Assembly: GCF_000959725.1 (NCBI RefSeq)
Contig: NZ_CP009323.1
Span: forward strand, 3,100,001 to 3,164,000
Reading direction: 5' to 3'
Source of the DNA: Burkholderia gladioli
GTDB lineage: Bacteria > Pseudomonadota > Gammaproteobacteria > Burkholderiales > Burkholderiaceae
DNA length: 64,000 bases
Position 1 is the stretch's first letter; each line of letters begins with the position of its first letter. The position numbers and the translations under genes were made by a program. Of the stretch, positions 26,481 to 35,061 are shown piece by piece. The notes below the pieces were generated by a model. That model made no database searches, was not told the origin of the DNA, and saw only the letters and a program-made list of their open reading frames with translations.

Positions 26481-27545
26481 GTGAGCGATGGAGCAGTGAA
26501 GGAGCGGGCAGCAGGCGTGCGCACGGCGACAGCCGTCGAGGCCGTCTGCCTCGCGTTCAACGAGAACCCGGCGCCGGTCGAGGCGGCGGTGGTGGCGGCC
26601 ATCACCGCCGCCGCCTCACGCGTCAACCGCTATCCGTTCGAGGACGAACCGCGCGTGACGCGCCGGCTCGCCGAGCACTTCGACTGCCCGGAAGCGAACC
26701 TGATGCTGGTGCGCGGCATCGACGAGTGTTTCGACCGGCTCTGCGAGGCGTTTCCGGGCATGCGCCAGGTCAGCGCCTGGCCCGGTTTCGACGGCTATCG
26801 CGGGCGGATCGGCGTGTATGGCCTGCCGCACTTCGAGCTGGGGCTGACCGAGTCGCTGCAACTGGACCCGGCCGACCTGGCCCGGCTCACGCGCGAGGAC
26901 TTCGTCACGCTTGCCAGCCCCTCGAACCCGACCAGCCTGCTGCTGGGCGAGGACGAACTGGCAGCGCTGCGCGCGCGGGCCGGCAAGCTGCTGATCGACG
27001 AGACCTACGTCGACTACTCGACGCGGCGGCGCCAGCGGCCCGCCTTCGGCGAGCACGAGTACGTGTTCCGCTCGTTCTCGAAGTCCTACGGGCTGGCCGG
27101 GCTGCGGCTGGGCGTGCTGTTCGGGCCGGCCGAGGCGATCGCGTCGATGAAGCGCCGCCAGTGGTTCAGCAATGTCGGCACGCTCGAGCTGAACGCGCTG
27201 GAGGCCGTGCTCGACCACGACCAGGCCCGCGACGCGCACGTGGCGTCGATCCTGGCCGAGCGCGCTCGCGTGAGCGAGGCGCTGCGCGCGCTCGGCTACC
27301 GCGTGGTGCCCTCCGAGGCGAACTTCGTGCTGGTCGCCAACCCGGCCGGTGCGCGCACGCTGGCCTGGCTGGCCGGGCAGGGCGTGCAGGTGAAGGATGC
27401 CGCGCAGTTCGGCCTGGCCGGCCACCTGCGCATCAGCATCGGCCTCGCTCACGAGAACGATCGTCTGCTGGCCGCGCTCGGCAGCTTCCCCGAAGCCGCC
27501 GGCTTTTCCGAATCCGTTTCCATCCAAGGTGAATTCCATGACTGA
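26481..27545 (+). CDS. Class I/II PLP-dependent aminotransferase (HisC-like)
   Basis: A 354-residue fold-type I aminotransferase. The PLP lysine is K201 in RSFSKSYGLAGLRLG; the LASPSNPTS and LLIDETYVDY segments are the other cofactor contacts, as in histidinol-phosphate aminotransferases. The start is GTG 26481 with AAGGA 8 bases upstream. Its stop overlaps the methyltransferase gene by 8 bases. With the adjacent methyltransferase it could interconvert an amino acid and its 2-oxo acid so that the beta-carbon can be methylated, as MrsA/MrsB do for 3-methylarginine in Pseudomonas syringae. That parallel is inference from gene pairing only. Confidence 0.85.
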   Translation: MSDGAVKERAAGVRTATAVEAVCLAFNENPAPVEAAVVAAITAAASRVNRYPFEDEPRVTRRLAEHFDCPEANLMLVRGIDECFDRLCEAFPGMRQVSAWPGFDGYRGRIGVYGLPHFELGLTESLQLDPADLARLTREDFVTLASPSNPTSLLLGEDELAALRARAGKLLIDETYVDYSTRRRQRPAFGEHEYVFRSFSKSYGLAGLRLGVLFGPAEAIASMKRRQWFSNVGTLELNALEAVLDHDQARDAHVASILAERARVSEALRALGYRVVPSEANFVLVANPAGARTLAWLAGQGVQVKDAAQFGLAGHLRISIGLAHENDRLLAALGSFPEAAGFSESVSIQGEFHD

Positions 27546-28644
27546 AGCAACGCTCGAACGCGCCGACGTGCGCGACGCCGAACCGACCGTCGAGGCCATC
27601 CTCGACTCGACCTGGTTCCAGCCGGAACAGTTCAAGACGCTCGACTACGTGAAGGGTTTCGTCGGCGCCAAGGTGATCTTCCAGATGCTGCAGCTCGGCG
27701 TGTTCGACGACCTGCTGGCGGGCAAGTCGCTCGCGCAGATCGCCGAGGGCCGCAAGATGGACGCGTACCTGCTGCGCACCGTCTTCGAATACCTCGCCGT
27801 CGAGGGGCTGCTGGTGAAGGAGGGCGAGGGGCGCGATCCGCAGGCGAGCTTCCGCCTGTCCGACTACGGCTCGCGCATCAAGCACTACGAGGGCTGGTTC
27901 AACATCCTGATCGGCGGCTACGACAGCATCTTCTCGAACGTCGGCGCGATGCTGACCGAGGGCATCGACGGCTACAAGCGCAACGGCCGGCTGGTCGGCG
28001 TCGGCAGTTGCCAGATCTCGCAGTACGACACGATTCCGATCACCAAGGCCTTCATCGAGTCGGTCAAGCCCGACGCGAAGCAGATCGTCGACTTCGGCTG
28101 CGGCAACGCGCAATACCTCTGCACCCTGGTCAAGGAGCTCGGCGCGATCAAGGCGGTCGGCATCGAGCCGGACACCGGCGCCTACGAGGCCGGCCTGCGC
28201 CAGGTCGAGTCGATGGGCATGCAGGACCAGATCCGCCTGGTCAATGTCGACGCGCTCGACTACGAGATCGACGAGGCGCCCGACTTCATCCTGTTCGGCT
28301 TCGTGCTGCAGGAAATCATCTCGCAGATCGGCCGCCCGGCCTTCATCGAGTACCTGCGCAAGCTCGGCCGCAAGTTCGCCGGCAGCTACCTGATGGTGAT
28401 GGAGGTCGACTACGACATCGACAACGCGGCCGCCATGCAGGCGCCGATGGGGCGCGGCTACTACAACCCGTACTTCCTGCTGCATCCGTTCACCAACCAG
28501 CTGCTGCTGCCCAAGCGCGAGTGGGACCAGATCTTCGACGAGGCCGGCTACGACGTCGTGCGCGACGAGGTGACCAGCGCCAAGGCCGACCCGACCGGCT
28601 TCGGCATCTGCTACGTGCTCAAGCACCGCGGCGAGGCCGACTGA
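27538..28644 (+). CDS. SAM-dependent methyltransferase with N-terminal dimerisation domain
   Basis: A 368-residue class I methyltransferase. The first about 170 residues are helical with a winged-helix-like part (FQMLQLGVFDDLLAGKSLAQ, then LLRTVFEYLAVEGLL), as in small-molecule O/C-methyltransferases. SAM motif I is IVDFGCGNAQYL near residue 185, followed by the acidic GIEPD. Its gene overlaps the aminotransferase gene by 8 bases, suggesting paired action. A 2-oxo acid C-methyltransferase of the 2-ketoarginine type is one option; N- or O-methylation of the peptide is another. Confidence 0.83.
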   Translation: MTEATLERADVRDAEPTVEAILDSTWFQPEQFKTLDYVKGFVGAKVIFQMLQLGVFDDLLAGKSLAQIAEGRKMDAYLLRTVFEYLAVEGLLVKEGEGRDPQASFRLSDYGSRIKHYEGWFNILIGGYDSIFSNVGAMLTEGIDGYKRNGRLVGVGSCQISQYDTIPITKAFIESVKPDAKQIVDFGCGNAQYLCTLVKELGAIKAVGIEPDTGAYEAGLRQVESMGMQDQIRLVNVDALDYEIDEAPDFILFGFVLQEIISQIGRPAFIEYLRKLGRKFAGSYLMVMEVDYDIDNAAAMQAPMGRGYYNPYFLLHPFTNQLLLPKREWDQIFDEAGYDVVRDEVTSAKADPTGFGICYVLKHRGEAD

Positions 28645-28699
28645 GCGACCGGACAACGAGCGCGCGCCGTCCCGCGCGCGGCCTGAACAGGATTCCTGA

Positions 28700-29518
28700 A
28701 TGAATACTCCAATTCGCGACAAGGTGCTGCTCTGCATCGACAACATCGCCGGGCTCGAATCGCTGCGCTACCTGGCGCAGCGGCCGAGCGTCGAGGTGGT
28801 GGCCGTGATCGTCCATCCCGAGGCGAATGCGGTGCAGCTCGACGAGATCCTCGCGCTGTGCGAGCGGCACGCGATTCCGGCCATCAACGTGCTCGACGCG
28901 CGCGCGCGTTTCGACGAGCTGATCGTGCCGCTCGCGCCCGACTTCATCGTCTCGATCTATTTCGACTACATCCTCGACGACCGCTTCCTGGCGCTGGCCG
29001 CCAAGGACTCGATCAACCTGCATCCGGGCTACCTGCCCTACAACAAGGGCTTCTACTACTACGCCTGGGCGGTGCTCGACGGCACCCCCGCTGGGGTGAG
29101 CATCCACCGCATCGAGACCGCCGTGGATGCCGGGCCGATCATCAGCCAGATGCGCGTGCGCGTGGAAGGCACCGATACCGGCGACATCATCTACGACAAG
29201 CACATGGACGCCTCGATCGAGCTGTTCCGCACCACCTGGCCGAGCATCGAGACCGGCACCTACCGGCTGTTCCGCCAGCGCCACGGCGGCACGCGCAAGA
29301 AGATCACCGAGACCACCGCGGCCATGGAGATCGACCCGGACGCGACCTACGTGGCGCGCGAGCTGATCGACCTGCTGCGCACCTTCAGCTTTCGCGGCGA
29401 AGGCGGCTGCCTGATGCAGATCGACGGCAAGAAATACAGCATCGGCATCGAGTTCTCGGAACTCGTCGACAACGTCAACCAGGTGCGCGGCAAGCGCGAC
29501 AACTATCTCGTCGGCTGA
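28700..29518 (+). CDS. Formyltransferase-family protein (Fmt/GART-like)
   Basis: A 272-residue protein with the 10-formyltetrahydrofolate-dependent transferase fold. The catalytic triad is visible as N106 and H108 (INLHPGYLPYNKG) and D143 (VDAGPI). The C-terminal about 70 residues form a small domain unlike that of Met-tRNA formyltransferase. It probably formylates an amine or hydroxylamine on a precursor or tethered residue. Some family members transfer other one-carbon units, so formylation itself is inferred. It lies between the methyltransferase and argG-like genes in the same operon. Confidence 0.83.
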   Translation: MNTPIRDKVLLCIDNIAGLESLRYLAQRPSVEVVAVIVHPEANAVQLDEILALCERHAIPAINVLDARARFDELIVPLAPDFIVSIYFDYILDDRFLALAAKDSINLHPGYLPYNKGFYYYAWAVLDGTPAGVSIHRIETAVDAGPIISQMRVRVEGTDTGDIIYDKHMDASIELFRTTWPSIETGTYRLFRQRHGGTRKKITETTAAMEIDPDATYVARELIDLLRTFSFRGEGGCLMQIDGKKYSIGIEFSELVDNVNQVRGKRDNYLVG

Positions 29519-29552
29519 CCCGGCGGCGATCCACCCTCACGGAAGACCAGAC

Positions 29553-30767
29553 ATGAAACCCAAGCACATCCTGCTCGCCTACTCGGGCGGCCTCGACACT
29601 TCCACCGCGCTGCACTTCCTCAAGCAGCAGTTCGACTGCCGCGTCACCGCCTACTGCGCCAACCTCGGCCAGAAGGAGGACTGGGAGCGCATGAAGAAGC
29701 GCGCCGCGATCGCCGGTGCCGACGAACTGGTGATCGCCGACCTGCGCGAGACCTTCATCCGCGACTACGTGTTCCCCGCGCTGAAGGCCAATGCCGCCTA
29801 CGAGCGCGACTACCTGCTCGGCACGCCGCTGGCGCGCCCGGCGATCGTCAAGGGCCTCACCGACTACGCGCTGGCGCACGACGTCGACACGCTCTCGCAC
29901 GGCTGCACCCAGAAGGGCAACGACCAGGTGCGCTTCGAGATGGCCTCGCGCATCCTCGCGCCGAACCTGCCGACCGTGGCGCCGTGGCGGATGTGGGACA
30001 TCGCCTCGCGCGAGGACCTGTTCGCCTATTGCCAGAAGCACGGCATCCCGGTCGAGAGCCGCCCGGACAACCTGCTCAGCCACGACGAGAACCTGGTGCA
30101 CATCACCACCGAGGGCGACTACCTGGAGAGCGTGGGCAATGCCTTCGACTGGCACGACGCCAACTGGATCACGCCGCCGACGCTCGCGCCGGACGCGATC
30201 GAGACGCTGCGCGTGGGCTTCGAGCAGGGCGTGCCGGTCAGCGTGGACGGCGAGGCGCTGGGCCCGGTCGAGCTGGTGGCGCGCCTGAACGCGGCCGGCG
30301 CGCGCAACGGCGTGGGCTTCCAGGACATCATCGAGAACCGCATCAACGGCCTGAAGGTGCGCGGCGTGTTCGAGAACCCGGCGCTCACCATCCTGCACGC
30401 GGCGCACCGCAAGCTCGAGAAGATTACCCTGGGTCGCGACGTCGAGCGCCTGCGCAACCTGGTGTCCGATGAATACGGCGACATCGTCTACCGCGGCCTG
30501 TGGTTCAGCGATGAGCGCCTGTGCTTGCAGGCCCTGATCGACGAGACCCAGAAGTACGTGAGCGGCGAAGTGACGGTGCAGCTCTACAAGGGCTCGGCCA
30601 CGGCCGCCGCGGTGGAGTCGCCGCAATCGCTGTACTCGCGCGACCTGGTCACCCTGCACGCGGGCCAGTCGATTAGCGGCGAGGACGCCACCGGCTTCCT
30701 CAACACGCTGGGCCTGCGCATCGGCATCGAGGCCGCGCGCGGCGCGAAAGCGGGAGGCCAGGCATGA
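29553..30767 (+). CDS. Argininosuccinate synthase paralogue
   Basis: A 404-residue ArgG-family enzyme. The ATP pyrophosphatase loop is YSGGLDTS (residues 10-17) and the synthetase core keeps GTPLARP and KGNDQVRFE. The citrulline/aspartate region is divergent: the usual HGATGKGNDQ reads HGCTQKGNDQ, and the PYS-D-NLLH/SYEGG stretch reads SHDENLVH/TTEGD. The family condenses a ureido group with aspartate through an AMP-activated intermediate. In this cluster it probably acts on a modified ureido amino acid rather than serving housekeeping arginine synthesis. It overlaps the argH-like gene by 4 bases. Confidence 0.88.
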   Translation: MKPKHILLAYSGGLDTSTALHFLKQQFDCRVTAYCANLGQKEDWERMKKRAAIAGADELVIADLRETFIRDYVFPALKANAAYERDYLLGTPLARPAIVKGLTDYALAHDVDTLSHGCTQKGNDQVRFEMASRILAPNLPTVAPWRMWDIASREDLFAYCQKHGIPVESRPDNLLSHDENLVHITTEGDYLESVGNAFDWHDANWITPPTLAPDAIETLRVGFEQGVPVSVDGEALGPVELVARLNAAGARNGVGFQDIIENRINGLKVRGVFENPALTILHAAHRKLEKITLGRDVERLRNLVSDEYGDIVYRGLWFSDERLCLQALIDETQKYVSGEVTVQLYKGSATAAAVESPQSLYSRDLVTLHAGQSISGEDATGFLNTLGLRIGIEAARGAKAGGQA

Positions 30768-32164
30768 GCACGCCCCTGGCGAATCCCTGGGCCGGCCGCT
30801 TCAGCCAGCAGATGACCGACAGCCTGGTGGCCTTCAACACCAGCCTGCCGCTGGAGGCCCGCCTGTTCGAGGCCGACATCGACGGCACCGCCGCCCACGT
30901 CGACATGCAGCACGCGGTGGGGCTGCTGCAGGACCACGAGCACGCGGCGCTGGCCGCGGCGCTCGGCGAGATCCGCGCCGGCTGGCAGGCCGGCGAGATC
31001 ACGCTGCGCCCGGCGCTCGAGGACATCCACATGAATCTCGAGACGCTGCTGGTGGAGAAGGTCGGCGAGCTCGGCAAGAAGACCCATACCGCGCGCAGCC
31101 GCAACGACCAGCAGGCCACCGCGCAGCGCATCTACTTCATGCGCTCGACGCGCGAGCTGGTGGACGCGATCGACACGCTGCAACGCACCCTGCTCGAGCA
31201 CGGCGAGCAGCATGCGGGCCTGGTGATGCCGTCCTACACGCACCTGCAGCGCGCCGAGTTCACCTACTACACGCACTGGCTGGCCACCTACGTGGTGATG
31301 CTGGAGCGCGACCGCAGCCGCTTCGTCGACGCGCTCGAGCGCGCCGACCAGTGCCCGCTCGGCGCCTGCGCCTCGACCGGCACCAGCCTGCCGATCGACC
31401 GCCGCCTGTCGGCCTCGCTGCTGGGCTTTCGCGAGCCGACCCTGCACAGCATCGATTCGGTGTCCGACCGCGACTACCTGGTCGAGTTCGGCGCGCACGC
31501 GGCCAACCTGATGATCCACCTCTCGCGCCTGTCGGAGGAACTGATCTCCTTCACCAGCCAGGAGTTCGGCTTCATCGCGCTGGCCGACGGCTACTGCACC
31601 GGCAGCTCGATCATGCCGCAGAAGAAGAACCCCGACGTGCCCGAGCTGGTGCGCGGCAAGTCGGCCTCGGTGATCGGCAACGCGATGAGCCTGATGGCCC
31701 TGCTCAAGGCGCTGCCGCTGGGCTACAACAAGGACCTGCAGGAGGACAAGACCGCCTGGTTCGCCGCGCTCGACAACTGCATGAGCTCGCTGGCGATCCT
31801 CACCGAGCTGGTGCGCACCATGGCGCCGGTGCCCGAGAAGATGCGCGCGGCCACGCTGGGCGGCCACATCATCGCCACCGAGTACGCCAACTACCTGGTG
31901 CGCAAGGGCCTGCCGTTCCGCGAGGCGCATCGCGTGGTGGGCGAGCTGGTGAAGACCGCCGACACACTCGGCGTGGACGTGGCCGAGCTGCCGCACGAGC
32001 GCTTCGCGCAGGCCAGCGCGCTGTTCGGCGAGGACGTGGCGCGCATCACGGTGGAGGACATGGTGGCGCGCAAGAACTCGCTGGGCTCGTGCGGCGACCA
32101 GGCACTCGACGAGCTGCTCGCGCGGCTGCGCTCGATGCTGGCCGCGCACCAGTCCGGCCGCTGA
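30764..32164 (+). CDS. Argininosuccinate lyase paralogue
   Basis: A 466-residue ArgH-family lyase. Family motifs are intact: HTARSRND from H108, YTHLQ with the catalytic His160, and the signature GSSIMPQKKNP with the catalytic Ser281/Ser282 region. The usual AQP after THLQR is AEF here, a change beside the active site. It would cleave an argininosuccinate-like adduct into fumarate and a guanidine (or amidine). Coupled start (ATGA overlap) with the ArgG paralogue makes a dedicated ureido-to-guanidino pair. A second lyase domain of this family occurs downstream at 36277. Confidence 0.88.
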   Translation: MSTPLANPWAGRFSQQMTDSLVAFNTSLPLEARLFEADIDGTAAHVDMQHAVGLLQDHEHAALAAALGEIRAGWQAGEITLRPALEDIHMNLETLLVEKVGELGKKTHTARSRNDQQATAQRIYFMRSTRELVDAIDTLQRTLLEHGEQHAGLVMPSYTHLQRAEFTYYTHWLATYVVMLERDRSRFVDALERADQCPLGACASTGTSLPIDRRLSASLLGFREPTLHSIDSVSDRDYLVEFGAHAANLMIHLSRLSEELISFTSQEFGFIALADGYCTGSSIMPQKKNPDVPELVRGKSASVIGNAMSLMALLKALPLGYNKDLQEDKTAWFAALDNCMSSLAILTELVRTMAPVPEKMRAATLGGHIIATEYANYLVRKGLPFREAHRVVGELVKTADTLGVDVAELPHERFAQASALFGEDVARITVEDMVARKNSLGSCGDQALDELLARLRSMLAAHQSGR

Positions 32165-32174
32165 CGGGACGACC

Positions 32175-33077
32175 ATGCTCATGTCCGAGCCCATGCGTTC
32201 CTTCCATCCGGCCCCGCGCGCGGCGGCGGGCATCTCGTACTGCTCGTTCGGCGAACTGCTGCAGGGCGTGCTGCTCGAGGACGAGAGCGACTTCCTCGTC
32301 ACCCTGCCGATCCGCAAGTATTCGGTCAGCACCTTCGTGCCCGATCACGGCAGCAGCGAGATCGTCACGCAGCCCAGCGGCAAGACCAAGGCGGCCGCGC
32401 TCGCGCGGGTGATCCTCGCGCGTCACGGCAGAACGGTCGGCGGCACCTTCCATATCGACTGCGATATCCCGGTCGGCAAGGGCCTGAGCAGTTCCTCGGC
32501 CGACCTGCTGGCCACCGCGCGCGCGATCGAGGTCTACCTGGGCCGCGAGCTGCCGCTGGAACAGCTGTGCCGCGACATGAGCGGCATCGAGCCGACCGAC
32601 GGCGTGATGTTCGCGGAATCGGTGGTCTACCTGCAGCGCAAGGGCATGTTGCGCGCGCGGCTGGGCCGGCTGCCGAACCTGCAGATCGTCTCGCTCGACG
32701 AGGGCGGCACGCTGGACACGCTCGAATACCATCGCGGCGGCGAAGCCAACCGCCACAACCGCGAGCATCGCGCCGAGTTCAACGAGCTGCTGGAGCGGAT
32801 CGTGGCGGCCTTCGCGGCGCGCGACCTGGCGGAGATCGGGCGGGTCTCGACGCGCAGCGCCCAGATCAACCAGAAGGTCAACCCGAAGCGGCACCTGGTG
32901 GCGGTGCAGGACGTCAGCGCCGCGACCGGCGGGCTCGGGCTGGTGACGGCGCATAGCGGCACCTGCATCGGAATCCTCTACGAGGCGGGGCGCGCCGACC
33001 ATGCGGCGAACCTGGCGCGGGCGGTCGACGCGCTGTCGGCCCACGGAAGCGTGAGGGTCTATGACACGATCTGCTGA
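32175..33077 (+). CDS. GHMP kinase, PduX-like (L-threonine/amino-alcohol kinase type)
   Basis: A 300-residue GHMP-superfamily kinase. The ATP phosphate-binding loop PVGKGLSSSSADLLA lies near residue 99, and the N-terminal CSFGELLQGVLL matches the substrate-binding start of PduX-type kinases. PduX phosphorylates the hydroxyl of L-threonine. Here a hydroxy amino acid such as serine, threonine or homoserine could be activated for displacement by the cysteine-synthase-like enzyme downstream. That pairing is inference. The start may be 32175 or the nearby ATG at 32181. It is 10 bp from argH. Confidence 0.82.
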   Translation: MLMSEPMRSFHPAPRAAAGISYCSFGELLQGVLLEDESDFLVTLPIRKYSVSTFVPDHGSSEIVTQPSGKTKAAALARVILARHGRTVGGTFHIDCDIPVGKGLSSSSADLLATARAIEVYLGRELPLEQLCRDMSGIEPTDGVMFAESVVYLQRKGMLRARLGRLPNLQIVSLDEGGTLDTLEYHRGGEANRHNREHRAEFNELLERIVAAFAARDLAEIGRVSTRSAQINQKVNPKRHLVAVQDVSAATGGLGLVTAHSGTCIGILYEAGRADHAANLARAVDALSAHGSVRVYDTIC

Positions 33078-33160
33078 ACGCCTGCCCGGCCGCGCGCCGG
33101 GCGCCTCGCGCACGCGGCGGCTTGCCGTCGCCGCCGCGCCGGCCAGCCGGGGAGGGTGCC

Positions 33161-34423
33161 ATGCGCGTGCCTGACACCGTCGCCGAACTGCCGAGCCCGG
33201 TCGATCGGGCCGGGCGGCTCAGCACCCGCAACGCGCGGATCTACCTCGCCTACCGGGTGCTGACGCTGGCCATCGTGGATCGCGCGATCTTCGTGATCTT
33301 CCTGTTGCACAAGGGCTTCGACGCCTACCAGATCGGCATCCTGCAGGGCGTGTTCTTCGTCGCCAACATCCTGTTCGAGGTGCCGGCCGGCATGTTCGGC
33401 GATGCCTTCGGCCGCAAGCGTTCGGTGCTGCTGGGGCTGGCCGCCTACTGCCTGTATGCGCTCGGGGTGATGGTCAGCGACGGCTTCGTGGCCTTCCTGT
33501 GCCTCTATGCGCTGCTCGGCACCGCGCTCGCGCTGGTCTACGGCTCGGACACGGCCTTGCTCTACGACAGCCTGGTGGCCGACCGGCGGGTGGCCGACTT
33601 CAACGGCATCCAGTTGCGCGCCAACGCGCTGGGCCTGATCTCGGGGGCGCTGGCGGTGCTGGCCGGCGGGCTGCTGCAGGAGCTGTCGTGGAACGCCGTG
33701 TATGCCGCCTACTTCGTGGTCTACGCGCTGGCGCTGGCGGCCTGGAGCTTCGCCGCCGAGCCGCCGCGGCTGGCCGCCGAGGGCCAGGCGGCGGAGCACG
33801 AGCCGCCGGGCAAGGAGGTGATGCGCGGCGAGGTGATGCGCGAGCTGTTCGCGTTCCTGCGCGGGCACTGGCGCGGCGTGGCGCTGCCGATCCTCGGCTT
33901 CACCGCCTTCGCGGCCTGCACCTCGCCGTTCTTCACCTTCAGCCAGGCGCTGTTCAAGGGCAACGGCTTCAGCATCGAGACCATCACCTGGTTCTTCTTC
34001 GCCGCGCAGATGCTGATCGGCGTGGTCTACCTGGTGATGCAGCGGACCATGTCCTTCCTGCGTTTCTACCCGGTGGTGATCGCCAGCACGCTGCTCACCA
34101 CCGCGGTGCTGGCCTCGATGTGGTTCAACGTGGTGGCGGTCGATTTCGCCGGCTTCTTCCTGGTGATGATCATCAACCCGATCGTCACCGTGGTGGCCAA
34201 CGAGTACTTCAACAAACGGCTGCCGAGCCGGATCCGCGCCTCGTTCCTGTCGCTGATCGGGCTCTGCATGTCGGTCACCATCGCGGTGATGTACTTCCTG
34301 TACAGCTATCTCGCGAAATCGCTGGCGATCCATCAGGTGATGGCGTCGTCCTCGCTGATCGCCGCCTGCGCGTTCGGCATCTTCATCGTCGCGCGCTGCG
34401 TCGACACCGGGGAGGAAGCATGA
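33161..34423 (+). CDS. MFS transporter, probable product exporter
   Basis: A 420-residue, 12-helix MFS protein. The loop after helix 2 (NILFEVPAGMFGDAFGRKRS) is the MFS signature, with EVPAG as in small-drug and antibiotic exporters of this branch. It has GGAGG just before ATG 33161 and overlaps the next gene by 4 bases. Its place inside the operon suggests export of the peptide or resistance to it, rather than uptake. Confidence 0.86.
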   Translation: MRVPDTVAELPSPVDRAGRLSTRNARIYLAYRVLTLAIVDRAIFVIFLLHKGFDAYQIGILQGVFFVANILFEVPAGMFGDAFGRKRSVLLGLAAYCLYALGVMVSDGFVAFLCLYALLGTALALVYGSDTALLYDSLVADRRVADFNGIQLRANALGLISGALAVLAGGLLQELSWNAVYAAYFVVYALALAAWSFAAEPPRLAAEGQAAEHEPPGKEVMRGEVMRELFAFLRGHWRGVALPILGFTAFAACTSPFFTFSQALFKGNGFSIETITWFFFAAQMLIGVVYLVMQRTMSFLRFYPVVIASTLLTTAVLASMWFNVVAVDFAGFFLVMIINPIVTVVANEYFNKRLPSRIRASFLSLIGLCMSVTIAVMYFLYSYLAKSLAIHQVMASSSLIAACAFGIFIVARCVDTGEEA

Positions 34424-35061
34424 AGCTGCGTCGTCTGCTGTACCGCGAGACGCCGTTCGAGGCGCTCGCGCCCGCCGAGCTGCAGCATCTCGGCAGCGCC
34501 TTCGGCGAGATGGTCGCCGCCCATCCGCTGATCTACTACTGGGTGCATCGCGTCGATGCCCGGCGCTGGCTGATCACCGACTTCTTCCACGCCTCGATGC
34601 TGCGCTATCGGGGCCTGGAATTCGTGCTGATCGAGGACGGCACGGTGTCCTACTACCGGCTGCCGGGCGCCAAGGTGGGCGGCACCGGCCACGTGCCGGA
34701 AGGGATCTACCACGTGGCCATCACCTCGGGCGCGGGCGCCGCGTTCCGGCTCTCGATCCGCAAGAACCGCACCGGCCGGCTGGAGCTGCTGGAGATCGCG
34801 CCGGCGGCCGCCGGCGGCACGCCCGGCGCGCACCAGGAGCTGCCGCGCCACGTGCTCGAGCCCAGCAAGTTCGCCGACGAGCTGAAGACCGCGATCGCCA
34901 GCGGCGTGGAGTGGTGCTACCGGCGCCATCGCAGCGCCGACGCGCTCGCGCGCGCCGCGCTGGCCGACGAATGGCGCGCCGCGCGCTGGCCAAAGGCGGT
35001 GCGCGGCAGCGGCACCGATTCGGATGCCTATCTGTGGATGCTCGAACAATCGATCGCATGA
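34420..35061 (+). CDS. Unknown protein of the NRPS cluster
   Basis: A 213-residue protein I do not recognise. It appears soluble, with alternating strands in the middle (ITDFFHASMLRYRGLEFVLI, then GHVPEGIYHVAITSG) and an Arg/Ala-rich helical C-terminus. No signal peptide, membrane helix or known catalytic motif was seen. It overlaps both neighbours by 4 bases (ATGA), so it is firmly in the operon and co-translated with the exporter and the PLP enzyme. It could be a tailoring or immunity factor; nothing in the sequence decides this. Confidence 0.75.
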   Translation: MKLRRLLYRETPFEALAPAELQHLGSAFGEMVAAHPLIYYWVHRVDARRWLITDFFHASMLRYRGLEFVLIEDGTVSYYRLPGAKVGGTGHVPEGIYHVAITSGAGAAFRLSIRKNRTGRLELLEIAPAAAGGTPGAHQELPRHVLEPSKFADELKTAIASGVEWCYRRHRSADALARAALADEWRAARWPKAVRGSGTDSDAYLWMLEQSIA

